From assembly GCA_934692295.1 (NCBI GenBank), contig CAKUTL010000019.1, forward strand, positions 1 through 25,375: a DNA stretch of 25,375 bases. The letters run 5' to 3'. Both the position numbers and the translations under genes were made by a program. Of the stretch, positions 1 through 6,987 are shown one piece after another. Origin of the DNA: an uncultured Candidatus Melainabacteria bacterium (GTDB taxonomy: Bacteria > Cyanobacteriota > Vampirovibrionia > Gastranaerophilales > Gastranaerophilaceae). Each line of letters starts with the position of its first letter. The first letter of the stretch is position 1. The notes beneath the pieces are model-generated. The model saw only the letters and a list, made by a program, of their open reading frames with translations, searched no databases and was not told the origin of the DNA.

Positions 1-2
1 CA

Positions 3-392
3 GATGCTCAATACACAAAAATGGTTGAAATCACAAGAGAACCATTAACATTACTTTCAGATATTACAGATGCTGTTCCATATTTCTTCGGAAAAGATGT
101 TCATATTGATCCAGAAACACAAACAAAAACTCTTGATACAGAAATTTCTCAAAATGTATTGAAAGACTTTGTTCCAAAAGCTCAAACTTGGGAATGGACA
201 GATGAAAATCTTCATGAAAAATTAGCTGATTTCAGAGCTGAATGGAAAGAAAAAGGCGTTAAACCTAAAGTTACAATGTGGGCAATCAGAGCAGCTATTA
301 CAGGAAGAACATTCGGTGCTGATATGGTTGGAATCCTTGATATTTTAGGAAAAGAAACATCTTTATACAGAGCAGAAAAAGCTATTAAGTAA
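3..392 (+). CDS. gltX: Glutamyl-tRNA synthetase, C-terminal fragment
   Basis: This is the 3' end of a gene that begins before the window. The frame is open from base 3 and reads DAQYTKMVEIT, so the ATG at 21 is internal. The visible residues form the C-terminal anticodon-binding helical domain of class I GluRS: a stretch on the pattern 'REPLTLLSDITDAVPYFF', then the terminal helices ending in 'ITGRTFGADMVGILDILGKETSLYRAEKAI', close to the family's 'GxxxGPPLFEVLALLGKEETLRRL'. The catalytic domain (HIGH and KMSKS motifs) lies outside. GltX charges tRNA-Glu in the cytoplasm. An intrinsic terminator follows about 28 bp after the stop, so the gene ends its transcription unit. The family call is firm; whether it is the discriminating or non-discriminating form cannot be judged from this part. 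Confidence 0.85.
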   Translation, partial: DAQYTKMVEITREPLTLLSDITDAVPYFFGKDVHIDPETQTKTLDTEISQNVLKDFVPKAQTWEWTDENLHEKLADFRAEWKEKGVKPKVTMWAIRAAITGRTFGADMVGILDILGKETSLYRAEKAIK

Positions 393-419
393 GATAATTA
401 ATAAATATAAATCTAAGAG

Positions 420-454
420 AAAGAACCAACCTCGTAGAAGTTGGTTCTTTCTTA
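420..454 (+). terminator. Intrinsic terminator after gltX
   Basis: An 11-bp perfect stem (AAAGAACCAAC at 420-430 with GTTGGTTCTTT at 440-450) closes a 9-nt loop and runs into a T-rich stretch. It lies 28 bp after the gltX stop. Confidence 0.85.
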
Positions 455-554
455 TTGTAAACAAATGTAAATTTTAGCTCCTATAATTTAAAGTTTTACC
501 CACAAAATGTCGTTACATATCATGCGGTTACGAAAACGAAAGAGGTAAAAAAAT

Positions 555-776
555 ATGGAATTCAAGTTTAATGACTCAACATTATGGGAACACAAAGAAA
601 ATCCCGATAGAGAAGAAAACTCCTATATGATTTTATCAAAAGCTCCGGAAGTTAAAGATGTTGATATTCAAAACATAATACAAATTGTCGATGAATCAGG
701 CGAAGAAGTAAGTTGTACATACGACAAATTTGTGGAAATTTTTGATAAAGAAGGTTTAGCCGGATTTATCATGTAG
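555..776 (+). CDS. Small hypothetical protein, 73 aa
   Basis: I do not recognise this family. The start is supported by an AAGAGG Shine-Dalgarno sequence about 9 nt before the ATG, and the gene is closed by an intrinsic terminator 30 bp after its stop, so it looks like an independent single-gene transcription unit between gltX and rsmH. The product is acidic and soluble, with no signal peptide, no membrane segment and one Cys (in VSCTYDKF). The middle has an amphipathic beta-like stretch (VDIQNIIQIVDESGEEVSC). Codon use matches the neighbours. The coding call is good; the function is unknown. Confidence 0.65.
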   Translation: MEFKFNDSTLWEHKENPDREENSYMILSKAPEVKDVDIQNIIQIVDESGEEVSCTYDKFVEIFDKEGLAGFIM

Positions 777-805
777 AAAATAAAATAGCTGAAATATGAA
801 AAAGC

Positions 806-834
806 AAAGAGCCATCAATTGATGGCTCTTTTTG
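806..834 (+). terminator. Intrinsic terminator after the 73-aa gene
   Basis: An 11-bp stem AAAGAGCCATC / GATGGCTCTTT with an AATT loop, followed by TT. It separates the 73-aa gene from rsmH. Confidence 0.85.
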
Positions 835-859
835 ACGAGTTAAAAATCATAATATTATC

Positions 860-887
860 TTTACATCTTATAATGTCAATTTATGAT
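860..887 (+). promoter_or_regulatory. Candidate promoter of rsmH
   Basis: TTTACA (860-865), a 16-bp spacer and TATGAT (882-887) give a plausible housekeeping promoter whose start would fall around 894, a few nt before the ATG at 899. A second hexamer, TATAAT (890-895), lies only 3 nt before the ATG. There is no Shine-Dalgarno sequence, so rsmH appears to have a very short or absent leader. Confidence 0.45.
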
Positions 888-898
888 ATTATAATTAT

Positions 899-1834
899 AT
901 GGAAAATTTCAAACACTATACAGTAATGAAAAATGAAGCCGTTGACGCTTTAGACTGTAAAGACGGTCTTGTTTATGTTGACTGTACACTTGGAGGAGGA
1001 GGTCATAGTGAACTCATTTTGAAAAGAATACAGCCAAATGGAAGACTAATTGCGTTTGATATAGACCAGGATGCAATTGATGCCGCATCGGAAAGATTAA
1101 AAGATTACAAAAACTTAACAATTGTAAAAAGTTCTTATACAAATATTAAGAAAGTTTTAAAAGATTTAGGCATAGAAAAAATTACCGGAGGGATTTTATT
1201 TGATCTTGGAGCATCTTATCACCAGCTAACAAAGCAGGAACGAGGATTTTCCTTTTCTAAAGAAGCCCCGCTTGATATGAGATTTAGTATGGATTCAGAT
1301 TTTTCTGCATATGATGTCGTAAACGGATACTCCGAAGATGATTTGGTTAAAATCTTCTCAGAATACGGAGAAGAAAGGTTTTCCAAAAGAATTGCAAAAG
1401 CAATTGTCGAAAAAAGAAAGGTTAAACCTCTACAAACAACAACCGAATTAGCAGAACTAATTGTAAACGCAACACCAAGAGTAAAAACCTCTATACACCC
1501 CGCAACAAGGGTTTTTCAAGCCATTAGAATCGAAGTAAACCACGAGTTACAAAATGTTAAAAACACATTAAATGATGTATTGGATTTATTGGACTTTGGT
1601 GCTACAATAAGTGTAATAAGTTTTCACTCTTTAGAAGATAGAGTTGTGAAACAAACATTCAAATATTATTCAACTCGCTGCCATTGCGAAAAAAATCAAA
1701 TGATTTGTCATTGTCCTCCTCCAACATTGGAATTGGTCAACAAGAAACCGATAATGGCTACAGAAGAAGAAATAAGAGAAAATCCACCTTCAAGAAGTGC
1801 AAAATTAAGAATTGCAAGGTGCATAAGAAAATAA
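899..1834 (+). CDS. rsmH: 16S rRNA (cytosine(1402)-N(4))-methyltransferase RsmH
   Basis: A 311-aa protein, the usual length for RsmH (MraW), which uses SAM to methylate N4 of C1402 in the decoding centre of 16S rRNA. The SAM-binding motif VDCTLGGGGHSELIL lies at about residues 27-41. It is followed by the family blocks FDLGASYHQL, RGFSFSKEAPLDMRF and, near the C-terminus, ISFHSLEDRVVK. FDLGASYHQL deviates from the common DLGVSSPQL. The gene begins at the ATG at 899 because this gives the full N-terminus (HYTVMKNEAVDAL); no Shine-Dalgarno sequence precedes it. It is followed 39 bp later by an ftsL-like gene, the classical dcw order, but mraZ is absent upstream and ftsI is absent downstream. 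Confidence 0.95.
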   Translation: MENFKHYTVMKNEAVDALDCKDGLVYVDCTLGGGGHSELILKRIQPNGRLIAFDIDQDAIDAASERLKDYKNLTIVKSSYTNIKKVLKDLGIEKITGGILFDLGASYHQLTKQERGFSFSKEAPLDMRFSMDSDFSAYDVVNGYSEDDLVKIFSEYGEERFSKRIAKAIVEKRKVKPLQTTTELAELIVNATPRVKTSIHPATRVFQAIRIEVNHELQNVKNTLNDVLDLLDFGATISVISFHSLEDRVVKQTFKYYSTRCHCEKNQMICHCPPPTLELVNKKPIMATEEEIRENPPSRSAKLRIARCIRK

Positions 1835-1873
1835 GAGAAATATAAGAAAGTTTATTGGTAGGTAGTTTAGGGA

Positions 1874-2359
1874 ATGATTTATAATACTGCGAGAGTAAAA
1901 ATTGAAGAAAATGATGAGTTACTTTATCAAGGAGGTAACTATACATCAAATCCGGTTAAAGAAGAAAGTTCGGTTATTGAAGGTTCTTTCTATCAAGTTA
2001 AACCGATGACAATTCGTGAAATGGTAACCAGAAAAATTAACAAATCTCTTTGTTGCTGTTTGATGATTACAATTGCAATAACATTTGTTAGCTACTATAT
2101 CGCAATGAACTATGAAGCAAAAATGAATAATTTGGATAATGAGATTGTAAGATTGAATGCTGAAAACCAAGATTTACAAGCAGAATTAGACAAATACAAA
2201 TCTTTCAATAATGTAGATAGCAAAATTGGAGAATATAATCTTCTCCAAAAAGCAGATAAAGTTATTGAAGTTACAGCCTTAAATAGTTCAAATAAAAAAG
2301 CTGTTATCAATACAACAAAAACAGCTTCTAGCGGATTTAATTGGGCTATTGGTTACTAA
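1874..2359 (+). CDS. ftsL: FtsL-like cell division protein
   Basis: A 161-aa bitopic protein. It has a cytoplasmic N-terminus of about 57 residues, one transmembrane helix at about 58-78 (begins with three consecutive Cys, then MITIAITFVSYYIAM), a coiled coil at about 80-110 with heptad Leu (NNLDNEIVRLNAENQDLQAEL), and a Ser/Thr-rich tail. FtsL sequences are poorly conserved, so the call rests on this topology plus the position directly after rsmH, where ftsL lies in most bacteria. FtsL joins FtsB and FtsQ to activate septal peptidoglycan synthesis. The N-terminal extension is longer than in typical FtsL of about 100-120 aa. An intrinsic terminator follows, so the usual downstream ftsI and mur genes are elsewhere. 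Confidence 0.65.
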   Translation: MIYNTARVKIEENDELLYQGGNYTSNPVKEESSVIEGSFYQVKPMTIREMVTRKINKSLCCCLMITIAITFVSYYIAMNYEAKMNNLDNEIVRLNAENQDLQAELDKYKSFNNVDSKIGEYNLLQKADKVIEVTALNSSNKKAVINTTKTASSGFNWAIGY

Positions 2360-2378
2360 TAAATCCAAAATAAATTTT

Positions 2379-2414
2379 AAAAGACCTTGGGAATTTAACT
2401 CAAGGTCTTTTTTT
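2379..2414 (+). terminator. Intrinsic terminator after ftsL
   Basis: An 11-bp stem AAAAGACCTTG / CAAGGTCTTTT, a loop of about 11 nt and a run of T. It closes the rsmH-ftsL unit. Confidence 0.85.
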
Positions 2415-2478
2415 GAATAGAACGTGAATATCAAAAATTATTACAAACTTTAAAATACTTTTGAATGAAAAATACCAT

Positions 2479-2492
2479 ACTTTAGTATGAAT
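2479..2492. promoter_or_regulatory. ATACT-N2-AGTAT palindrome upstream of the HD-GYP gene
   Basis: CATACTTTAGTATG is a short inverted repeat about 80 bp before the start at 2572. Related ATACT...AGTAT palindromes precede the genes at 5204 and 24806. It is a candidate operator or promoter element, on pattern alone. Confidence 0.25.
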
Positions 2493-2571
2493 TTTTTAAA
2501 TTTAGGCTAAAGTTCTTGAAATTTATGCCGTAAATATAAGTAAGAAGGCATGTATTCAAAAAGGAAAAATT

Positions 2572-3807
2572 ATGGATAAAGAAGAGAAAAAGCAAACAGG
2601 AGTATCATTATTCGGACAATCAGAATATATGGTTGGAAGTGATCCTATAGAAGAAATGTTTGCACTTAACCTTGGCGATTTTATATCTGAAAATTTAATT
2701 TCAGAAGATTTAGCAAAAAAAATCAGTTCAAAATCTAATAAAAAAGAACGTCTAAAAAATCAACTGAAAGAATTGACCGACATATATTCTTCAAAGAATA
2801 CTCTTTGTGTTCTTAATTTTTCAAGCAATGAAGAAACTGCTATCTATACATCTATTGCAAAATCAATTGTGCAAATGATAGAAGTTCAAAGCTGTAGAAT
2901 TTATCTTGTAAAAGATGAAAATAAACTCATTCTTACAGGGAATTCAACAGATAAAGAAGAAGATTGCAAAGTTCAGTTAGAAGAATTAACGCATAGCGAA
3001 CTATTAGAAAAAGATGGCTTTATATATATTCCAATGAGAAGTTCATCTGTTCCGGTTGGAGTTATTGAAATTAAATCTGAAAACAAACTTGATGAAGATT
3101 TTCTTGAACTTGTTATGAATATTGCAAACCTTCTTGGTACAACAATCACATTACAAAACGAAATTGAACAAACAAATAATTTAATCAGTAACGAATCTAG
3201 CGAGTTTGAACTAAAACAAGCAAGAGCCGAATTGACAGCACTAATCGGAGATTTATGTGATTACCAACAAAACTTTGTAGAAGCATTGGCAAATGCAGTT
3301 GATAAAAAAGGTCAATATACTGTTTCTCACTCAAGAAACACTGCAAAACTTGCTCGTGGAATTTGTAAAAAATTAGGATTAAATGAAAAAACAACAGACC
3401 TAATTTACTACGCAGGATTATTACAAAACATCGGAAAAATTACACTTCCGGAAAAGATTTTTGCAAATAACGGGAAATTATCACCAGAAGAATTGCAGAA
3501 AATCAAAAACCATACTAATGTTGGTGTAAACTTGCTAATGAATATAAACTTCTTATCAGAAGTTGTTCCGTACATCACTTATCAAACGGAAAGAGTTGAT
3601 GGTTCTGGAACTCCAGAAGGATTGAAAGGACAATCAATTCCTCTAGGTTCAAGAATTATTGCGACTGCAGATGCGTACTCTGCAATGACATCCGACAGAC
3701 CATACAGAAAAGCAATGGACTCAGAAAAAGCAATTGAAATTATCAAATCAGAAGCAGGAATAAAATGGGATAAAGATGTCGTTAACGCTTTAACACAAAT
3801 TGTTTAA
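2572..3807 (+). CDS. GAF plus degenerate HD-GYP domain protein
   Basis: A 411-aa protein. A leading region of about 75 residues is followed by a GAF-like sensor domain (about 80-200, ending FIYIPMRSSSVPVGVIEIKS), a short coiled linker and a C-terminal HD-GYP-type domain (about 225-405). HD-GYP enzymes normally hydrolyse cyclic di-GMP. The fold markers are present: HSRNTAKLA (His253), IGKITLPEKIF, IKNHTNVG (His314), DGSGTPEGLKGQSIPLGSRI and RPYRKAM. The key motifs are altered: LLHDIGK reads LLQNIGK (Gln285-Asn286), the HHE before DGSG reads QTE (338-340), and GYP reads GTP (346-348). The expected metal site is therefore missing, and the protein is probably a binding or regulatory pseudo-phosphodiesterase rather than an enzyme. 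It has its own promoter region and a terminator shared with the convergent gene. Confidence 0.85.
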   Translation: MDKEEKKQTGVSLFGQSEYMVGSDPIEEMFALNLGDFISENLISEDLAKKISSKSNKKERLKNQLKELTDIYSSKNTLCVLNFSSNEETAIYTSIAKSIVQMIEVQSCRIYLVKDENKLILTGNSTDKEEDCKVQLEELTHSELLEKDGFIYIPMRSSSVPVGVIEIKSENKLDEDFLELVMNIANLLGTTITLQNEIEQTNNLISNESSEFELKQARAELTALIGDLCDYQQNFVEALANAVDKKGQYTVSHSRNTAKLARGICKKLGLNEKTTDLIYYAGLLQNIGKITLPEKIFANNGKLSPEELQKIKNHTNVGVNLLMNINFLSEVVPYITYQTERVDGSGTPEGLKGQSIPLGSRIIATADAYSAMTSDRPYRKAMDSEKAIEIIKSEAGIKWDKDVVNALTQIV

Positions 3808-3820
3808 ATATCAAATACAA

Positions 3821-3851
3821 AAAAGAGCTAGTCATCACGACTAGCTCTTTT
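3821..3851. terminator. Bidirectional terminator between convergent genes
   Basis: A 13-bp stem AAAAGAGCTAGTC / GACTAGCTCTTTT with the loop ATCAC. A and T runs on both sides let it serve the HD-GYP gene (+) and the DUF2229 gene (-). Confidence 0.85.
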
Positions 3852-3867
3852 CTACTTATCTACAAAA

Positions 3868-4953
3868 TTAATTCATTGACTTTGTTTCAATAAATTCCGT
3901 ATTCGGAGAATAAGAACCTTCTTGTTGGTTCATATTCAATTTGTTAACTATGCTTGCACGTTTTTTGCGGAACAACATATCAACAAAAGCTTCCAAACGA
4001 GTAACAAAACCAGCTTCACCAGTTTGCTCATCTATCGTCAAATTCAATAACGGTTTGTTAAATTGTTTTGCACGTCTAGTAATTCTTTCTACCATCAATG
4101 AATCTGGACCACAACCAAACGCTGTAATAGTAATAACACCATCCACTTTATTATCTTTCAAATAGTGTCCTGCACTACCAGTCATTTCATCTTCGTTTGC
4201 CCAGTATTTTTCATTACCTAAACTAGCAATACCTTCGTCTAATTGTTCAGCAGACAATTGAAGAGATGTACAAACTCTAACATCCATTTTTTCAAGTTTA
4301 TCGAAAATCTTCATACAAACACGTTCGTCATAAATGTTATAACCATGACCAACTAAAGCAATTGAAATTGGATATTCTTTTGTAGTGTTAGAAATAACAA
4401 CTTTTCCTTGCAAAGCATAACTAAGAGCCTTTGAATAAGGAATACCTGATTTTGTCATAACATAGAAATTGTTATAACATCTCCAACCTGCTTTTGAAGC
4501 ACGCTTGATAACATTCATATCCGTAATCCCGAAAGGTTTTACAGCTTCAGCCAAGAAATGATAAAGTCCTTGATTTTTTTCAGACTTATCTAAAGTTGCT
4601 TCAATCATTGTAAAAGGTTGTTTTACAACATTACGAACTAAATCCGGCAACCCTCTGATTTTTGAGCAGTTATAAATCTTGTTATCAACGGATTGTAAAG
4701 AAGGAACAAGAATTTTATCAACGCCCTTGTTAATTAAATTCAAAATATGACCGATGTAAACCTTGATAGGCAAGCAAGTTTCGGTAACAACCAAAGCCGC
4801 ACCATCAGACATAGTTTGCTTTGTAGTTACATCTGACAAAACTATCTTAATTCCTAAATCATTAAAAAATCCATAATAGAATGGATAATTATTGTAAAAA
4901 GACATTGCACGAGGAATGCCGATTACCTTTTCTTCACATTTTGAATTTGTCAT
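3868..4953 (-). CDS. Acyl-CoA dehydratase activase-related protein (DUF2229)
   Basis: A 361-aa protein starting at the ATG at 4951-4953, chosen because an AGGGAT ribosome-binding site precedes it and because the family's first block, VIGIPRAMSFYNNYPFYYGFF, begins about 10 residues later; the open frame to 5025 adds only non-conserved residues. The family accompanies the 2-hydroxyglutaryl-CoA / benzoyl-CoA reductase type activases (COG3580/3581, DUF2229). Conserved blocks seen are TETCLPIKVYIGH (Cys60), YNCSKIRGLPDL, GWRCYNNF and TAFGCGPDSLM. These Cys are candidate Fe-S ligands. In many bacteria this domain is fused to, or next to, an ATPase activase; here it stands alone, with no dehydratase or activase gene beside it. 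The precise role is unknown; an ATP-dependent electron-donor role is only inferred from relatives. Confidence 0.75.
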   Translation of the reverse strand: MTNSKCEEKVIGIPRAMSFYNNYPFYYGFFNDLGIKIVLSDVTTKQTMSDGAALVVTETCLPIKVYIGHILNLINKGVDKILVPSLQSVDNKIYNCSKIRGLPDLVRNVVKQPFTMIEATLDKSEKNQGLYHFLAEAVKPFGITDMNVIKRASKAGWRCYNNFYVMTKSGIPYSKALSYALQGKVVISNTTKEYPISIALVGHGYNIYDERVCMKIFDKLEKMDVRVCTSLQLSAEQLDEGIASLGNEKYWANEDEMTGSAGHYLKDNKVDGVITITAFGCGPDSLMVERITRRAKQFNKPLLNLTIDEQTGEAGFVTRLEAFVDMLFRKKRASIVNKLNMNQQEGSYSPNTEFIETKSMN

Positions 4954-5136
4954 GCTATTTATCCCTAATATAATTCTACTATAATTATAATAGCTCAAAA
5001 AAATATTTTTTGTCAGATAAATCAATATTATTTACGTTAATTTATATATTACATTTACCCACATTGAAAACCTTAAATTAATATTTCTTAACAATTAGGC
5101 AATAAAAAGGCAATTTTTTATATCCAAAATACTTTA

Positions 5137-5152
5137 TTAGTATATAAGGAAT
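5137..5152. promoter_or_regulatory. ATACT-N5-AGTAT palindrome upstream of the 84-aa gene
   Basis: The string CAAAATACTTTATTA here recurs 15/15 upstream of the gene at 24806. It contains the half-sites ATACT and AGTAT. It lies about 60 bp before the ATG at 5204. It is a candidate shared promoter element or operator. Confidence 0.35.
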
Positions 5153-5203
5153 ATCTAGGATATATTTTTTACAGGAACAGGATACACAATTTAAGAGAAA
5201 TCA

Positions 5204-5458
5204 ATGGGAGGACAACGAATGGGCGTTGGTGCTGATGATTACATCGATAAGATGTTAGTACAAAAATATCAAGAAGAACGAGTTGATAACCACGACAACA
5301 TGGAATCAATGGTCGATCCAAACAAAATGTTAGAAGCTATGAATGATTACGCTGCAACAGTTCGTAACATGATGGAGCTTAGACAAAGATTGAACATTGC
5401 ATGTTATGCTATCAATGCAAGAACAGCTAGATACCAAAGATCTTTGGGACAGCAATAA
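5204..5458 (+). CDS. Small hypothetical protein, 84 aa
   Basis: I do not recognise this family. The product begins MGGQRMGVGADDYIDKML and is Met-rich, with a predicted helical C-terminal half (MLEAMNDYAATVRNMMELRQRLNIACYAINARTARYQRSL) that is amphipathic and could form a helical hairpin or a small oligomer. It has no signal peptide or membrane segment and a single Cys. No strong Shine-Dalgarno sequence precedes the ATG (AAGAGAAATCA). The upstream region contains the palindrome CAAAATACTTTATTAGTAT that also precedes the small gene at 24806, suggesting shared control. The stop is 62 bp before maf, which has its own ribosome-binding site. Confidence 0.65.
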   Translation: MGGQRMGVGADDYIDKMLVQKYQEERVDNHDNMESMVDPNKMLEAMNDYAATVRNMMELRQRLNIACYAINARTARYQRSLGQQ

Positions 5459-5520
5459 AAAGTTTTATGTCTAATTGTGCCTATTTGAGATAGAATAAGG
5501 TAAACAAGGAGACAAACACC

Positions 5521-6090
5521 ATGGGAAAAATTATCCTAGGTTCTTCATCTCCCAGAAGAGCCGATATTCTGAAAAAACTAAAATTGGATTTTGAAATTAT
5601 TCCGTCTTCTTATGTGGAACCACATGACCAGACGGATTTCTCTTATGCTTATGTTGAAAATTTAGCTTATAACAAGGCATTATATGTAGCAAAAGTTTTA
5701 CATCCGCAAAAACATCTTATTATTGGGGCTGACACAATTGTTGTAATTGATAACAAAATTCTTGGTAAACCCAAAGACCATCTTGAAGCAACAAAAATGT
5801 TAACAGAACTTTCAGACAAAACACATTTTGTCGTAACCGCAACATCTGTAATAAATTCAGAAACAATGAAAGCTAAAACAAAATCTACCACAACTTATGT
5901 AACTTTCAATAACCTAACAGCAGAACAAATTGAATTTTATATAACAAACTTCAAACCATTTGACAAAGCCGGTTCTTACGGAATTCAAGAATTACCAGAG
6001 GGATTTGTTAAATCAGTGGAAGGCGAATTAGATAACGTAATTGGGCTTTCTTCAAAAACAGTTTTAGAACTTTTAAACCATTTTGAATAA
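5521..6090 (+). CDS. maf: Maf family nucleotide pyrophosphatase
   Basis: A 189-aa protein, full length for Maf (YhdE/YceF family). Maf proteins hydrolyse non-canonical or modified nucleoside triphosphates (dTTP/UTP or m7GTP, depending on the subfamily) and have been linked to septum inhibition. The N-terminal motif SSSPRR (8-13) is intact. It is followed by NKA at 51-53, GADTIV with the putative catalytic Asp71, LGKPKD, and the C-terminal FDKAGSYGIQ and VEGELDNVIGLS blocks. The start has a good AAGGAG site 9 nt upstream, and a TAGAAT hexamer about 25 bp earlier may be a -10. The gene is convergent with the response regulator; a hairpin separates them. Substrate cannot be assigned with confidence from the visible motifs. 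Confidence 0.93.
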   Translation: MGKIILGSSSPRRADILKKLKLDFEIIPSSYVEPHDQTDFSYAYVENLAYNKALYVAKVLHPQKHLIIGADTIVVIDNKILGKPKDHLEATKMLTELSDKTHFVVTATSVINSETMKAKTKSTTTYVTFNNLTAEQIEFYITNFKPFDKAGSYGIQELPEGFVKSVEGELDNVIGLSSKTVLELLNHFE

Positions 6091-6095
6091 CGATT

Positions 6096-6123
6096 AAGGC
6101 TGACAAATTATGTCAGCCTTTTG
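6096..6123. terminator. Terminator-like hairpin between maf and the response regulator
   Basis: A 10-bp stem AAGGCTGACA / TGTCAGCCTT with loop AATTA and a short T tail. It sits between convergent genes. Confidence 0.7.
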
Positions 6124-6154
6124 GTTAATGAATAATAAACACATAAAAGATAAA

Positions 6155-6829
6155 TTAAACCATACCTTCTTTTACTGCTTTCACAGCAGCTTGAACTCTA
6201 TCATTCACACACATTTTTTGCAAAATTGAACATACATGAGCTTTTGCAGTGTGAACACTTACAATTAATTCTTTCGCAATTTCTGTATTACTTTTACCTG
6301 CAACTAAATGTTTCAAAACTTCGCATTCTCTTTCTGTTAAAGGTATTCTTGCATGGTCAGACATTTTTGGACCTGTAATTGCAGAATTTTCAACCTTTGG
6401 AATAGATTTCAACGCCATATTTGCAACAACTGAATCAATCCAACATACTCCCTGACGAACATCACGAATTACATCTGCCAATTTTGAAGGATCAATATCT
6501 TTCAAACAATAAGCGTTCGCACCAGAACTCAATGCGGCAAGAACTTCTTCTTCCCTGTCGTGAGAAGTCAAAACAATAATCTTTATATCTTTAGAAAATT
6601 CTCTGATTTTTACTGTTGCCTCTATACCGTTCATTGTTGGCAAACCCAAATCCATCAACACCACATCAGGTTGAAGTTTTTGAATTTGTTTTATACCGTC
6701 AATAGCATCTTCACATTCTGCGACAACATTTATATCAGGATTAGAATTCAATGCACATCTCAATCCTACACGAGTTAATTTAAAATCTTCTACGATTACT
6801 ACTGAAATTTGTTCTTGCTTAGTTTCCAT
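6155..6829 (-). CDS. NarL/FixJ-type response regulator
   Basis: A 224-aa two-domain protein. The receiver domain (about 8-125) has the acidic pair Glu14-Asp15, the likely phospho-acceptor Asp60 in DVVLMDLGLP, the Thr/Ser switch in KIIVLTS and the conserved Lys in YCLKD. The C-terminal LuxR-type helix-turn-helix (about 165-224) reads LTERECEVLKHLVAGKSNTE, then IAKELIVSVHTAKAHVCSIL. It is a phosphorylation-controlled DNA-binding transcription factor. The ATG at 6827-6829 is preceded by GGAGAA 7 nt upstream. No histidine kinase is encoded in this window, so its partner and target genes are unknown. It is convergent with maf and divergent from the GH13 gene, which shares its 158-bp upstream region and could be a target. 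Confidence 0.93.
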   Translation of the reverse strand: METKQEQISVVIVEDFKLTRVGLRCALNSNPDINVVAECEDAIDGIKQIQKLQPDVVLMDLGLPTMNGIEATVKIREFSKDIKIIVLTSHDREEEVLAALSSGANAYCLKDIDPSKLADVIRDVRQGVCWIDSVVANMALKSIPKVENSAITGPKMSDHARIPLTERECEVLKHLVAGKSNTEIAKELIVSVHTAKAHVCSILQKMCVNDRVQAAVKAVKEGMV

Positions 6830-6955
6830 AATTGATTCTCCATTATCTTGTTGGGGTTAACATCTATCCAACACTTTCAATTTAGTACTTTAAATTCAAG
6901 ATACTATTACCTAGTTAGCTAATATTGAAATCTTTACAATTCAAAAATTTTCTTA

Positions 6956-6964
6956 TGGTATAAT
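6956..6964 (+). promoter_or_regulatory. Extended -10 element before the GH13 gene
   Basis: TGGTATAAT matches an extended -10 (TGnTATAAT). A TTTACA at 6933-6938 is 20 bp away, so the -35 contact may be weak. The expected start, near 6971, leaves a leader of about 17 nt containing the GGGAG ribosome-binding site. Confidence 0.55.
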
Positions 6965-6987
6965 TTTTATATAATAGGGAGATATTT

